A model generated the notes under the pieces. It had not been told where the DNA came from. It saw only the letters and a program-made list of their open reading frames with translations, and ran no database searches. From NCBI RefSeq assembly GCF_023074075.1, contig NZ_JADPKT010000074.1:120397-184396 (forward strand): a DNA stretch of 64,000 nt, in the 5' to 3' direction. This stretch comes from Bradyrhizobium sp. 138. GTDB lineage: Bacteria; Pseudomonadota; Alphaproteobacteria; Rhizobiales; Xanthobacteraceae. Positions 38,437 to 46,689 of the stretch are shown here, piece by piece. Made by a program: the position numbers and the translations under genes. Within the stretch, counting starts at the first letter, position 1. The number at the start of each line of letters is the position of its first letter.

Positions 38437-38512
38437 TGGAGACCCGGCCTGGATTTGAACCAGGATGTAGAGCGTTGCACCGCCCTCGCGTAGACGCTTC
38501 CGCCACCGGGCC
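38437..38512 (-). tRNA. tRNA-Cys-like element with enlarged anticodon loop (possible pseudo-tRNA)
   Basis: On the minus strand a 76-nucleotide tRNA shape: acceptor GGCCCGG / CCGGGTC, perfect T arm CCTGG-TTCAAAT-CCAGG, D stem GCG/CGC, U73 and an encoded CCA. U73 and the UGCAA in the anticodon loop are tRNA-Cys(GCA) features. The anticodon arm is abnormal: either GAGGG/CGCTC with one mismatch and an eight-base loop (CGGTGCAA), or a six-pair stem AGGGCG/CGCTCT with a GTGCAA loop. The D loop lacks the G18-G19 pair. It is a decayed or an unusual tRNA. Confidence 0.5.
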
Positions 38513-38566
38513 GCGGCGATCATGTCCGATTGCAGTGCGACAAGCTACAACGGCTAATTGTTATGC

Positions 38567-39268
38567 TTAACGAACCAGAGGCGGCCGCGCGATGAAGGTC
38601 ATGCGCCAGCGATTGTGGCCGATATTGGTGTGGGCGCGCTGGACCGCGAACCCGGCCGCCCTCAGCTTGGCGGTGATCTCCTCCTCGCTGTAGCGCTGCA
38701 GACCGATGCGTGTGCGCAGCTGACGGTAATCCGACAGCGCGGTGCTGATCAGCCCGATCAGCGCGTCCTTCAGGAAGCCGTGGCGCAGGCCGAAGCCGAG
38801 CAGCGCCATGACGTCCCTGAACATGCCGACATTGGGCTGGAGGATGTCGCCCAGCACCAGCTTGCCGGAGGGCTTCAGGATACGGTGGATGTTGAGCAGC
38901 GCGGCATCGAGCTCGTCCGGCGCCATGTATTGCGCGACCGAGTTCATCACCACGAGGTCGATCGACTGGTCCTGCATCTTGCGGACGTCGTCGAGCGAGC
39001 GGACTCGGATCCTGGTGTTCGGGGCAAATCGCGCGATCAGCCGGCCACGCACGCCGGGCGCAGGCTCGGCCAGGATCAGCTTGCCGCAGCGAGCAGCCAC
39101 CTGGCTCGCCGACAGCGCCTCGCCGCAGGCATAGTCCAGCACCGTCGCATCCGGCGAGGAGATGTAGCCGATGATGTCCCGCGCGATGATCTGGAAGTGC
39201 AAGTCGCGATGCAGCTTGCTGACATAGATCGTATGCGTGGAGTCGTAATAATCGATCCAATCGTCCAT
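38567..39268 (-). CDS. Class I SAM-dependent methyltransferase
   Basis: 233 residues with the Rossmann-like methyltransferase fold: motif I VLDYACGEALSASQVAA (a YACGEAL form of the glycine loop), an acidic AEPAPG after strand 2, motif IV IDLVVMNSVAQYM, and a later LKPSGKLVLGDI. The methylated substrate is unknown; YISSPDATVLDYACG and the cap region do not match a family I can name. The tRNA-like element lies 54 bases downstream. Confidence 0.82.
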   Translation of the reverse strand: MDDWIDYYDSTHTIYVSKLHRDLHFQIIARDIIGYISSPDATVLDYACGEALSASQVAARCGKLILAEPAPGVRGRLIARFAPNTRIRVRSLDDVRKMQDQSIDLVVMNSVAQYMAPDELDAALLNIHRILKPSGKLVLGDILQPNVGMFRDVMALLGFGLRHGFLKDALIGLISTALSDYRQLRTRIGLQRYSEEEITAKLRAAGFAVQRAHTNIGHNRWRMTFIARPPLVR

Positions 39269-39292
39269 GGTATTCGAGGGTCCCGGCCCAAC

Positions 39293-39310
39293 GGTTCCGC
39301 TAACGGAACC
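39293..39310. promoter_or_regulatory. Inverted repeat GGTTCCG-CTAA-CGGAACC between methyltransferase and dps
   Basis: A perfect 7+4+7 inverted repeat in the divergent intergenic region, without a T-run, so more likely an operator than a terminator. It lies 73 bases upstream of dps. Confidence 0.4.
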
Positions 39311-39382
39311 GGCGCTGTCCGCCTTGCGTTAGGGGTGCGACGGCGCGCCGTCAATGTCCGCGTCCTAACAGGAAGGTCTCCC

Positions 39383-39907
39383 GTGAGCAAAACCAACAAC
39401 AAGGTCTCCCCCGATCTCGATATACCGACCGATCTGGCGCCCGACGGGGCCAGGAAGGTCTCGGAGGCGCTCAACGTGCTTCTGGCCGACGCCTTCGCGC
39501 TGTATCTGAAGACCAAGAACTTCCATTGGCACATCAGCGGGCGGCACTTCCGCGACTACCATCTGCTGCTCGACGAGCAGTCGGACCAGATCTTCGCCAC
39601 CACCGACCAGCTTGCCGAGCGCGTCCGCAAGATCGGCGGCACCACGCTGAAGTCGATCGGCCAGGTCGCAAAGCTCCAGACCATCAAGGACAACAACGAG
39701 GACTACGTCCCGCCGCGCGAGATGCTGCGCGAGCTGATGCAGGACAACAAGCACGTCGCAGCGGCGATGCGCAAAGCGCACGACGTTTGCGACGACGCCG
39801 GCGATGTCGCCAGCGCCAGCATCCTGGAAAACTTCATCGACGAGACCGAGCGCCGCACCTGGTTCCTGTTCGAGGCCACGCGGCAGGAAGGCGGCAACGA
39901 GGCGTAA
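39383..39907 (+). CDS. dps: Dps-family DNA-binding ferritin-like protein
   Basis: 174 residues of four-helix-bundle type. The inter-subunit ferroxidase residues are in KNFHWHISGRHFRDYHLLLDEQ (His48, His60, Asp64), and DQIFATTDQLAERVRKIGGT continues helix B. Dps forms a 12-mer that stores iron, consumes H2O2 and protects DNA in stationary phase. The GTG start at 39383 follows AGGAAGGTCTCCC. An unstructured N-terminal tail of about 20 residues might bind DNA. Confidence 0.92.
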   Translation: MSKTNNKVSPDLDIPTDLAPDGARKVSEALNVLLADAFALYLKTKNFHWHISGRHFRDYHLLLDEQSDQIFATTDQLAERVRKIGGTTLKSIGQVAKLQTIKDNNEDYVPPREMLRELMQDNKHVAAAMRKAHDVCDDAGDVASASILENFIDETERRTWFLFEATRQEGGNEA

Positions 39908-39915
39908 AGGAATGC

Positions 39916-40052
39916 GTAGGGTGGGTTAGCGCTGCGGCTGCGCGAAGCGCGGTCGCAGAGCGTAACCCACCACTTGTCTATCCGCGGAGACAGAAGAGGT
40001 GGGTTACGCCCTGCGGTCTGCGCTACGCGCACTCCGCAGTGCTAACCCTACG
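39916..40052. repeat. Dispersed palindromic repeat, GTAGGGTGGGTTAG / CTAACCCTACGG
   Basis: Inverse ends GTAGGGTGGGTTAGC and GCTAACCCTACGG, with internal CGTAACCCACCACTTG and AGGTGGGTTACG arms. Same family as 1795. Confidence 0.88.
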
Positions 40053-40067
40053 GCACCGTGCTTTTGT

Positions 40068-40589
40068 CTACCGCCACAGCCTCATCATCGCCCCGTCCTT
40101 CCCCGTCACGGGATCGGCCGGCGGCAGCGCGACTTGCGGAATCGTGTTCAGCGCCATGGCATGGTTCTCCGGCGTCGCCCTCGTGATCTCCATCTTCGCG
40201 CCCGGCGGATACGCCCCGATCACGCAGAAATCATCGCTCGCCTTGATGCATTGATGCCCCGTGCCGGCGGGCAGGATCGCGACGTCGCCGGCCTTGATCT
40301 GAAACTCCTGGCCATGATCGCCGCCGAAACGGACGCGGGCGCTGCCGCGCGCGACGCCGAGCACCTCATGCACCGTCGCGTGATAATGCAGATAGTCGAA
40401 CACGCCGTTACGCCACGTGCCGCCCCAGCCGTTCGCTTCGAACAGGTTTTCGATGGTCGCTTCCGGGCGCTTCGGATCGAGCGTCACCGCGCCCTGGTAG
40501 ACCAGGAACGGACGGATGTTGTTCGGCACGAGCCCGTCATCCTCGAACACGATGGCGAGCGGCTCGGCATGGTCGCGGACCACGGACAT
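40068..40589 (-). CDS. Cupin-domain protein (YjlB-like)
   Basis: 173 residues with one cupin barrel: DYLHYHATVHEVLGVARGSARVRFGG (cupin motif 1 with metal-ligand-type His-x-His) and AGDVAILPAGTGHQCI (motif 2). It resembles the YjlB group of cupins of unknown function. The ATG at 40589 follows CCGGAGCCCATC. It is cytoplasmic and may be a metal-dependent enzyme or sugar-binding protein. Confidence 0.83.
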   Translation of the reverse strand: MSVVRDHAEPLAIVFEDDGLVPNNIRPFLVYQGAVTLDPKRPEATIENLFEANGWGGTWRNGVFDYLHYHATVHEVLGVARGSARVRFGGDHGQEFQIKAGDVAILPAGTGHQCIKASDDFCVIGAYPPGAKMEITRATPENHAMALNTIPQVALPPADPVTGKDGAMMRLWR

Positions 40590-40650
40590 GATGGGCTCCG
40601 GCTGCACAAGATGCCGAGACAACATTCAATCGTGTGGGGGCGTTCCTCGA

Positions 40651-40789
40651 CAGGTCTCATGTCCCGGACGCGATGCAGCGTGAAACGCTGCTTCGCCGAG
40701 CCGGGACCCAGAGTGCCGCGAGCCATGGGCCCCGGTTCAGCAGCGCGTCACGCCGCGAAGGCGGCGTGCTGCACTGCGCCCGGGGCACG
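40651..40789. repeat. GTCCCGGACGCG-type dispersed repeat
   Basis: Contains GTCCCGGACGCGATGCAGCG, GCCGAGCCGGGACCC, CCCCGGTTCAGCAGCGCG and a final CTGCGCCCGGGGCAC. Related to 32083. It separates the cupin gene from carA. Confidence 0.7.
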
Positions 40790-40805
40790 CAGGAGATAGC
40801 GCGCC

Positions 40806-41996
40806 TTACGCGCTCTTCTTCTGCCGCATCAGGTCGGCGAAGCGCTGGAACAGATAGTGCGAGTCGCGCGGGCCGGGTGAGGCCTCGGGGTGGTACTGCA
40901 CCGAGAACACCGGCTTGCCGTCGAGCTGGATGCCGCAATTGGAGCCGTCGAACAGCGAGATGTGGGTCTGCGTCGCGCCCTTCGGCAGCGTCGTCTCGTC
41001 CACGGCGAAGCCGTGGTTCATTGAGGTGATCTCGACCTTGCCGGTGGTCTCGTCCTTCACAGGGTGATTGGCGCCGTGATGGCCCTGATGCATCTTCTTA
41101 GTTCTGGCGCCGACGGCGAGCCCAAGCATCTGGTGTCCGAGACAGATGCCGAAGGTCGGCGTGCCCGACTTGATCACGTCCCGGATCACAGGCACGGCAT
41201 ATTTGCCGGTCGCGGCTGGATCGCCCGGACCGTTGGACAGGAACACGCCGTCCGGCTTCATCGCCAAAATGTCCTCGGACGAGGTCGTCGCCGGCACCAC
41301 CGTCACCTTGCAGCCGACGCCGGCGAGCAGGCGCAAAATGTTGCGCTTGATGCCGTAGTCGATGGCGACGACGTTGAACTCCGGCTTGTCCTGCCGGCCA
41401 AAACCCTTGTCCCACAACCAGGGCGTCTCGTCCCAGGTGAAGCGCTGGCCAGAGGTGACCATCGGCACGAGGTCCATGCCTTCGAGGCCCGGCCATTCGC
41501 GCGCTTCTTCCTTGAGGCCATGCAGGTCGAACTCGCCGTCCTTCGCGTGCGCGATCACGGCATTGGGCATGCCCTTGCTGCGGATCAGCGCGGTCAGCGC
41601 GCGGGTGTCGATGCCGGAGAGGCCGATGATGCCGCGCGCCTTCAGCCACTGGTCGAGGTGCTTGGTGGCGCGGTAGTTCGAGGGATCGGTGATCGCGGTG
41701 CGCAGGATCACGCCGCGCGCACCGGGCGTTGCCGCCATGTTCACCGTCTCGATGTCGTCCTCGTTGGTGCCGACATTGCCGATATGCGGGAAGGTGAAGG
41801 TGATGAGCTGGCCGGCATAGGAGGGATCGGTGAGGATTTCCTCATAGCCGGTCATCGCGGTGTTGAAGCAGACTTCACCGACGGCGTGGCCTTCGGCGCC
41901 GAGACCAAAGCCTTCGAGCACCGTGCCGTCGGCAAGCACGAGGAGCGCGGTCGGTTTATGGTCCGGCCAGGCGGGATCGTTGTCATGTTGTGTCAT
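40806..41996 (-). CDS. carA: Carbamoyl-phosphate synthase small subunit CarA
   Basis: The glutaminase subunit feeding ammonia to CarB. The 396 residues have the CPSase N-terminal domain (GYEEILTDPSYAGQLITFTFPHIGN) and a class I glutamine amidotransferase with Cys285 in GICLGHQ, and His369 and Glu371 in QYHPEAS. The ATG is preceded only by weak purine-rich sequence. It is separated from carB by the cupin, dps, methyltransferase, ArsR and MFS genes, so the subunits must be coordinated by means other than one operon. Confidence 0.96.
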   Translation of the reverse strand: MTQHDNDPAWPDHKPTALLVLADGTVLEGFGLGAEGHAVGEVCFNTAMTGYEEILTDPSYAGQLITFTFPHIGNVGTNEDDIETVNMAATPGARGVILRTAITDPSNYRATKHLDQWLKARGIIGLSGIDTRALTALIRSKGMPNAVIAHAKDGEFDLHGLKEEAREWPGLEGMDLVPMVTSGQRFTWDETPWLWDKGFGRQDKPEFNVVAIDYGIKRNILRLLAGVGCKVTVVPATTSSEDILAMKPDGVFLSNGPGDPAATGKYAVPVIRDVIKSGTPTFGICLGHQMLGLAVGARTKKMHQGHHGANHPVKDETTGKVEITSMNHGFAVDETTLPKGATQTHISLFDGSNCGIQLDGKPVFSVQYHPEASPGPRDSHYLFQRFADLMRQKKSA

Positions 41997-42070
41997 GAGC
42001 GCGCTTCATAGTCCCCGCAGGCGCCGCCGTCAAAGCGGGAGAGGCCCGATTCACATGCGTTTTTGCATAT

Positions 42071-42099
42071 TTGACAGGGCGACTTCAGGCACTTAGGTC
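42071..42099 (+). promoter_or_regulatory. Possible sigma-70 promoter for the YqeY-like gene
   Basis: TTGACA, a 17-base spacer and TAGGTC, 126 bases before the start codon. The -35 is perfect and the -10 weak. AT-rich sequence (TTTTTGCATATT) lies just upstream. Confidence 0.45.
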
Positions 42100-42224
42100 G
42101 GAACAGGCAATTTTGCGCCATTTTGGCGCCCGGCAAGGAAACAATGAACCGGTGCCGGCTCCGGTATGGCCTCTTGCCCGCGAACGGCTTAGATCAGGCG
42201 CGACAGATTGAGAGGATCACGATC

Positions 42225-42680
42225 ATGCTGCGCGACGACATCAACAATGCGGTCAAGGAGGCCATGAAGGCCAAGGACGAGCGCAAGCTGTCCACGCTGC
42301 GCATGGTCAACTCGACCATCAAGAACGCCGACATCGACGCCCGCGGCAGCGGCAAGCCGCCGCTGTCGGACGCCGACCTGCTCGGTGTGCTCCAGAAGAT
42401 GATCAAGCAGCGCCAGGAGGCGGTCGAGCTCTACGACAAGGGCGGCCGCGCCGAGCTCGCAGCCCAGGAGCGCGAGGAGATCGCCGTGATCTCGGCGTAC
42501 TTGCCGAAGCAGATGGCCGACGACGAGGTCAAGAAGGCGATCGCGGACGCGATCGCCGAGACCGGCGCTGCCGGCATGAAGGACATGGGCAAGGTGATCG
42601 CGGTGCTGCGGACGAAGTACGCGGGACAAATGGACTTTGGCAAGGCGAGCGGCCTGGTGAAGGCGGCACTGTCGGGCTAG
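42225..42680 (+). CDS. GatB/YqeY domain-containing protein
   Basis: 151 residues, mostly helical: MLRDDINNAVKEAMKAKDERKLSTLRMV, then EEIAVISAYLPKQMADDEVKKAI and MKDMGKVIAVLRTKYAGQMDFGKASGLVKAAL. These define the YqeY/tail domain related to the C-terminus of GatB, which touches tRNA in the amidotransferase. The stand-alone protein's role is unsettled; tRNA-related function is inferred from the family. AGAGGATCACGATC precedes the ATG. In many genomes it sits near dnaG-rpoD; here those are 10 kb away. Confidence 0.92.
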   Translation: MLRDDINNAVKEAMKAKDERKLSTLRMVNSTIKNADIDARGSGKPPLSDADLLGVLQKMIKQRQEAVELYDKGGRAELAAQEREEIAVISAYLPKQMADDEVKKAIADAIAETGAAGMKDMGKVIAVLRTKYAGQMDFGKASGLVKAALSG

Positions 42681-42768
42681 CTCCTCCCCCTCCAGGGAAG
42701 GAAGGGCACCTTTTGTCACGGCGCTAATTCAGTCTACTCTCCCGACAGAAACAATCGGGAGCCAACCG

Positions 42769-43908
42769 ATGACCGGCGCCGTCAAACCGTTCCGCATCGC
42801 CATCAGCGACGACATCCTCACCGACCTCAAGTCGCGCCTTGCGCGCACGCGCTGGCCGGAGGCGGAGCTGGTTGACGACTGGAGCCAGGGCGCGCCGCTG
42901 CAATGGATCCGGGAGATCTGCGCCTACTGGGCGAGCGAATACGATTGGCGCGCGCGCGAGGACAAGCTCAATCGCTTCGCGCAGTTCACCACCGAGATCG
43001 ACGGGCTCGACATCCACTTCATCCACGTGCGCTCGAAGGAGCCGTCCGCACTGCCGCTGATCATTACCCATGGCTGGCCCGGCTCGATCGTCGAATTCCA
43101 GAAGGTGATCGCGCCGCTGGTCGATCCCGCCGCGCATGGCGGCAATCCCGCGGATGCGTTTCATGTCGTCTGTCCCTCGCTCCCGGGCTTCGGCTTCTCG
43201 GCCAAACCCAAAGAGACCGGCTGGGGCGTCGACCGCATCGCCGCGACCTGGGCCAAGCTGATGGACCGGCTCGGCTATATCAGTTACGGCGCGCAAGGCG
43301 GCGACTGGGGATCGGCGGTGACGAGCTCGCTCGGCGCGCAAGATGCCGAGCATTGCGCCGGCATCCACATCACGCTCGCCTTCAACGCGGCACCGAAGGT
43401 CGAGGGCGAGCCGACGGCGCAGGAGAAGCGCGCGCTCGCCGGCCTCAAGCACTATGTCGATCTTGACACCGGCTATTCGAAACAGCAGTCGACCCGGCCG
43501 CAGACGCTCGGCTATGGCCTGACGGATTCGCCGAGCGGGCAGGCGGCCTGGATTTTGGAAAAATTCTGGGCCTGGACCGATTGCAACGGGCACCCCGAGA
43601 ACATCTTCAGCAAGGACGAGCTGCTCGACAACGTCATGCTCTATTGGGCGACGGAGACGGCGACCTCCTCGGCGCGGCTCTATTGGGAAAGCTTTGGCAA
43701 GCGCCGCACCACGCCGGTCGTCAAAGTGCCGACCGGGGTGGCCGCCTTCCCCAAGGAGATCATCACGCCGGTGCGGCGCTGGATGGAGCCGAACTTCCAC
43801 AACATCACGCACTGGAGCGAGATGGAGAAGGGCGGCCATTTCGCCGCCTTCGAGCAGCCGGAGCTGTTCGTGCGCGATGTCCGCAAGTTTTTCGCGACGG
43901 TGCGGTAG
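42769..43908 (+). CDS. Epoxide hydrolase, microsomal (EHN-domain) type
   Basis: 379 residues of the alpha/beta-hydrolase fold with the N-terminal EHN segment (MTGAVKPFRIAISDDILTDLKSRLARTRWPE). The oxyanion-hole motif is HGWPGS (101-106), the nucleophile Asp179 lies in GAQGGDWGS, and the general-base His357 in GGHFAAFEQPE. Such enzymes hydrolyse epoxides or esters, in soil bacteria often terpene or xenobiotic ones. The next gene (acyl-CoA synthetase) follows by 8 bases and the two are likely one operon. Confidence 0.9.
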   Translation: MTGAVKPFRIAISDDILTDLKSRLARTRWPEAELVDDWSQGAPLQWIREICAYWASEYDWRAREDKLNRFAQFTTEIDGLDIHFIHVRSKEPSALPLIITHGWPGSIVEFQKVIAPLVDPAAHGGNPADAFHVVCPSLPGFGFSAKPKETGWGVDRIAATWAKLMDRLGYISYGAQGGDWGSAVTSSLGAQDAEHCAGIHITLAFNAAPKVEGEPTAQEKRALAGLKHYVDLDTGYSKQQSTRPQTLGYGLTDSPSGQAAWILEKFWAWTDCNGHPENIFSKDELLDNVMLYWATETATSSARLYWESFGKRRTTPVVKVPTGVAAFPKEIITPVRRWMEPNFHNITHWSEMEKGGHFAAFEQPELFVRDVRKFFATVR

Positions 43909-43916
43909 GATCAGCC

Positions 43917-45527
43917 ATGCTCACAGAAGCCGCAACCTACGACGAACTCGTCCGCAATTTCCGCTGGGACATCCCGGCGCGCTTCAACATGGCGGAAGCC
44001 TGCTGCGATCGCCATGCCGACGGCACCGGCCAGCTCGCGCTGATCTATGTCGACGAGAACGGCGCGACCAGCCGCACCTGCTTCGACGAGGTCGCCGAGA
44101 TGTCGCGCCGCTTCGCCAATGCGCTGAAGGCGGACGGGCTCGTGCGTGGCGATCGTGTCGCGGTGTTCCTGTCGCAATCGCTGGAATTGCCGATCGCGCA
44201 TATGGCAGCGTTCCGCTCCGGTCTGATTTCGATCCCGCTGTTCGCGCTGTTCGGCGAGGACGCGCTGGAATTCCGCCTGTCGAATTCGCAAGCGAGGGCC
44301 ATCGTCACCGATGAGGCGGGCTGGGAGAAACTCACGAAGATCCGCGATCGGTTGCCCTATTTGCAAGACATCTATGTCACGAGCAGCGCCGTCCACGCCG
44401 GCGCAAAGCCGTTCTGGTCAGCGATCGAAGCCGCATCCGAGGACTTCGCGACCGTCGACACCTCCGCGGACGATCCCGCGTTGATCATCTATACCTCGGG
44501 CACGACAGGAAATCCCAAAGGCGCGCTGCACGCGCATCGCGTGGTGCTCGGCCATCTCCCGAACGTCGAGATGTGTCATAACTTCTTACCCAGGCCCGGC
44601 GACCTCATGTGGACGCCGGCGGACTGGGCCTGGATCGGCGGCCTCATCAACGGCCTGCTCGCGTTCTGGTACCACGGCATCCCCCTGGTCGGCCATCGTG
44701 CGCGAAAGTTCGAGCCGCAGGCGGCGATGCAGATGATGGCCGACCTCGGCGTGCGCAACGTGTTCCTGCCGCCGACCGCGCTGAAGCTGATGCGGCAGGC
44801 CGGCGTGAAGCATCCGGGTGTCAAGCTGCGCAGCATTTTTACGGGCGGCGAGTCTCTCGGCGGCGAATTGCTGGGCTGGGTGCGCGAGACCTTCGGCATC
44901 GACGCGCATGAAGTGTTCGGCCAGACCGAGTGCAATCTCGTGATCGGGAGCAACTCCAATTTGTTTCCGATCCGCCCAGGCGCGATGGGCAAGGCGACGC
45001 CGGGCTTCGACGTCCGCATCGTCAACGACAAGGGCGAGGAATTGCCCCGCGGACAGCGCGGCATCATCGGCGTGCGCCAGCCGTGCCCGGTCACCATGCT
45101 CGAATATTGGCGCAATCCCGAGGCGACGGCGAAGAAATATGCCGGCGAGTTCCTGCTCACCGGCGATCTCGGCGTGCAGGACGAGGACGGCTATTTCTGG
45201 TATGTCAGCCGCGAGGACGACGTCATCACCACCGCCGGCTATCGCGTCGGTCCATCCGAGATCGAGCACACGCTGATGAAGCATCCCTCGGTGGCCATGG
45301 CCGCGGTGGTCGGTATTCCCGATCCGATCCGCACCGAATCGATCAAGGCCTGGATCGTGCTGCGCCCCGGCTTTGCCGGCACCGACGCGCTGGCGCGCGA
45401 AATCCAGGAGTTCGTCAAGGTGCAGCTCGCCGCGCACGAATATCCACGCTTCGTGGAGTTCACCGAGACGCTGCCGATGACGGCGACGGGCAAGGTGCTG
45501 CGGCGCGAGCTGCGGGCGAGGGGCTGA
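43917..45527 (+). CDS. Acyl-CoA synthetase (AMP-forming, acetyl-/medium-chain-like)
   Basis: 536 residues of the ANL superfamily. The AMP-binding loop is YTSGTTGNPKGAL (192-204), followed by the adenine-binding TGGESLGGE, FGQTECN, the hinge Asp in LTGDLGVQDEDGYFWY, and the catalytic Lys526 in TATGKVLRREL. The sequence resembles acetyl-CoA or propionyl/benzoyl-CoA-type ligases of the MACS group. It overlaps functionally with the adjacent epoxide hydrolase, suggesting a degradation cluster for a hydrophobic acid or terpenoid; the substrate is not known. Confidence 0.9.
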   Translation: MLTEAATYDELVRNFRWDIPARFNMAEACCDRHADGTGQLALIYVDENGATSRTCFDEVAEMSRRFANALKADGLVRGDRVAVFLSQSLELPIAHMAAFRSGLISIPLFALFGEDALEFRLSNSQARAIVTDEAGWEKLTKIRDRLPYLQDIYVTSSAVHAGAKPFWSAIEAASEDFATVDTSADDPALIIYTSGTTGNPKGALHAHRVVLGHLPNVEMCHNFLPRPGDLMWTPADWAWIGGLINGLLAFWYHGIPLVGHRARKFEPQAAMQMMADLGVRNVFLPPTALKLMRQAGVKHPGVKLRSIFTGGESLGGELLGWVRETFGIDAHEVFGQTECNLVIGSNSNLFPIRPGAMGKATPGFDVRIVNDKGEELPRGQRGIIGVRQPCPVTMLEYWRNPEATAKKYAGEFLLTGDLGVQDEDGYFWYVSREDDVITTAGYRVGPSEIEHTLMKHPSVAMAAVVGIPDPIRTESIKAWIVLRPGFAGTDALAREIQEFVKVQLAAHEYPRFVEFTETLPMTATGKVLRRELRARG

Positions 45528-45536
45528 CTTCCGACG

Positions 45537-46004
45537 ATGACAAAGACGTCTCAAGCCGCGGGACTTCACCGCGCCTCATTGACCAAGCTGCACGATCTCG
45601 ATGCGGCGCTCGAGCTCATGTATTACGGCTGGCGCGGCATGACGCTGGAGGCCGACGCATATCTTGCCAAGCAGGGCCTGTCGCGCCCGCACCACCGTAT
45701 CCTCTACGTGGTGGCGCGGCGGCCCGATATCGCGATCGGCGCGTTGCTCGAGGTTCTCGGCATTTCCAAGCAAGCTCTCAGCCGGCCGCTCAACCTGCTG
45801 CTGGAACGCAAGCTCGTGGCGTCGAAGCGCGCGCCGGAGCAGCATCGCTCCAAGCTGCTGCGCCTGACGGAAGCCGGGCGCCGCATCGAGCAGCGCGCCT
45901 CGGACCACGAGCGCAAGGTCCTGCGCGAGGCCTTCGATCGCGCCGGCGCGTCGGGTGCGGCGGCATGGATGGCCGTCATGGAGGCGATCGCCGACCACAA
46001 TTGA
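45537..46004 (+). CDS. MarR-family transcriptional regulator
   Basis: 155 residues with a winged helix: SRPHHRILYVVARRPDIAIGALLEVLGISKQALSRPLNLLLERKLVASKRAPEQHRSKLLRLTEAG. A dimerisation helix follows (RRIEQRASDHERKVL). It begins 9 bases after the acyl-CoA synthetase gene, so it may end the same transcript and control it. A 25-base palindrome lies directly after the stop codon, before the membrane-protein gene at 46118. Confidence 0.88.
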   Translation: MTKTSQAAGLHRASLTKLHDLDAALELMYYGWRGMTLEADAYLAKQGLSRPHHRILYVVARRPDIAIGALLEVLGISKQALSRPLNLLLERKLVASKRAPEQHRSKLLRLTEAGRRIEQRASDHERKVLREAFDRAGASGAAAWMAVMEAIADHN

Positions 46005-46010
46005 CCAAAT

Positions 46011-46035
46011 CTCAAGTCAATATAGTTGACATGAG
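46011..46035. promoter_or_regulatory. Long palindrome with TTGACA: candidate MarR operator and promoter
   Basis: CTCA-A-GTCAA-TATAG-TTGAC-A-TGAG: ten bases per side pair except one, around a five-base centre. The right arm includes TTGACA, a -35-like hexamer for the gene at 46118. It begins 6 bases after the MarR stop codon. Confidence 0.7.
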
Positions 46036-46117
46036 ATGCCGGCTTTGCCACTTTCCTCGCCGACGAGCGAGCGGAGGGCCGTGCCATGAGCGGCGGACCC
46101 TGTTACGGAAAATAGCC

Positions 46118-46561
46118 ATGCGCCTTTCGAATATCGTTCTGCTCTTCAACACGCTCTGGTTCGTCGGCGCCTTTGTTCAGTTCAGCATCGCCCAACGCAA
46201 CACGCTGAAGATCTTGCTGCCGCGGGAAGAGCGCGGCAATCCGATCGCGCCGACCCTGGCGGCCAGCGTTGCGTTTCTGGGCGCAATGAATCTGCCGATC
46301 GGGCTGTTGTCGCTGTATCTCCTGGCCGTGCGTCCGTCCGTCTTCCAGCCGGTCGAGGCGCAGATCGTGCTGTTCCTGTTCTTCTCCGCCTGCCATTTCA
46401 GCCAGTTCGTCTACAATCTTCCGGTGTTGATGCGCGGCGGACGGGTCGGGGTCGCGTACTGGCCGGTGCTGAAGGGCCCGATGCTGAGGATCTTCGTCAT
46501 CGACGCGGGTCTGTTCGCGGCCAATCTCGCAGTGGCGCTTTTGCTGGTGTTGCGCCCCTGA
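46118..46561 (+). CDS. Putative membrane protein (147 aa)
   Basis: Four hydrophobic segments (about 3-24, 48-68, 80-103, 120-145) give a small integral membrane protein: VLLFNTLWFVGAFVQFSIAQ, LAASVAFLGAMNLPIGLLSLYLL, VLFLFFSACHFSQFVYNLPVLM and IFVIDAGLFAANLAVALLLVL. No family named. It has weak ribosome-site signal (GGAAAATAGCC). It lies behind a probable MarR operator, so it may be the regulated target. Confidence 0.7.
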   Translation: MRLSNIVLLFNTLWFVGAFVQFSIAQRNTLKILLPREERGNPIAPTLAASVAFLGAMNLPIGLLSLYLLAVRPSVFQPVEAQIVLFLFFSACHFSQFVYNLPVLMRGGRVGVAYWPVLKGPMLRIFVIDAGLFAANLAVALLLVLRP

Positions 46562-46582
46562 CAAATAAGGCGCGGCAGTGCC

Positions 46583-46675
46583 GTAGGGTGGGCAAAGCGC
46601 AAGCGTGCCCACGCGTCTGTTGCTGTGTCGGACAGGTCGTGGGCACGGCGCAAGTGCGCCTTTGCCCACCCTACG
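46583..46675. repeat. Dispersed palindromic repeat, GTAGGGTGGGCAAAG / CTTTGCCCACCCTAC type
   Basis: GTAGGGTGGGCAAAGCGC with GTGCCCACGCG / GTGGGCACGGCGC and CGCCTTTGCCCACCCTACG. Almost identical to the core at 4954. Confidence 0.9.
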
Positions 46676-46689
46676 ATAGTTCCGAACGC

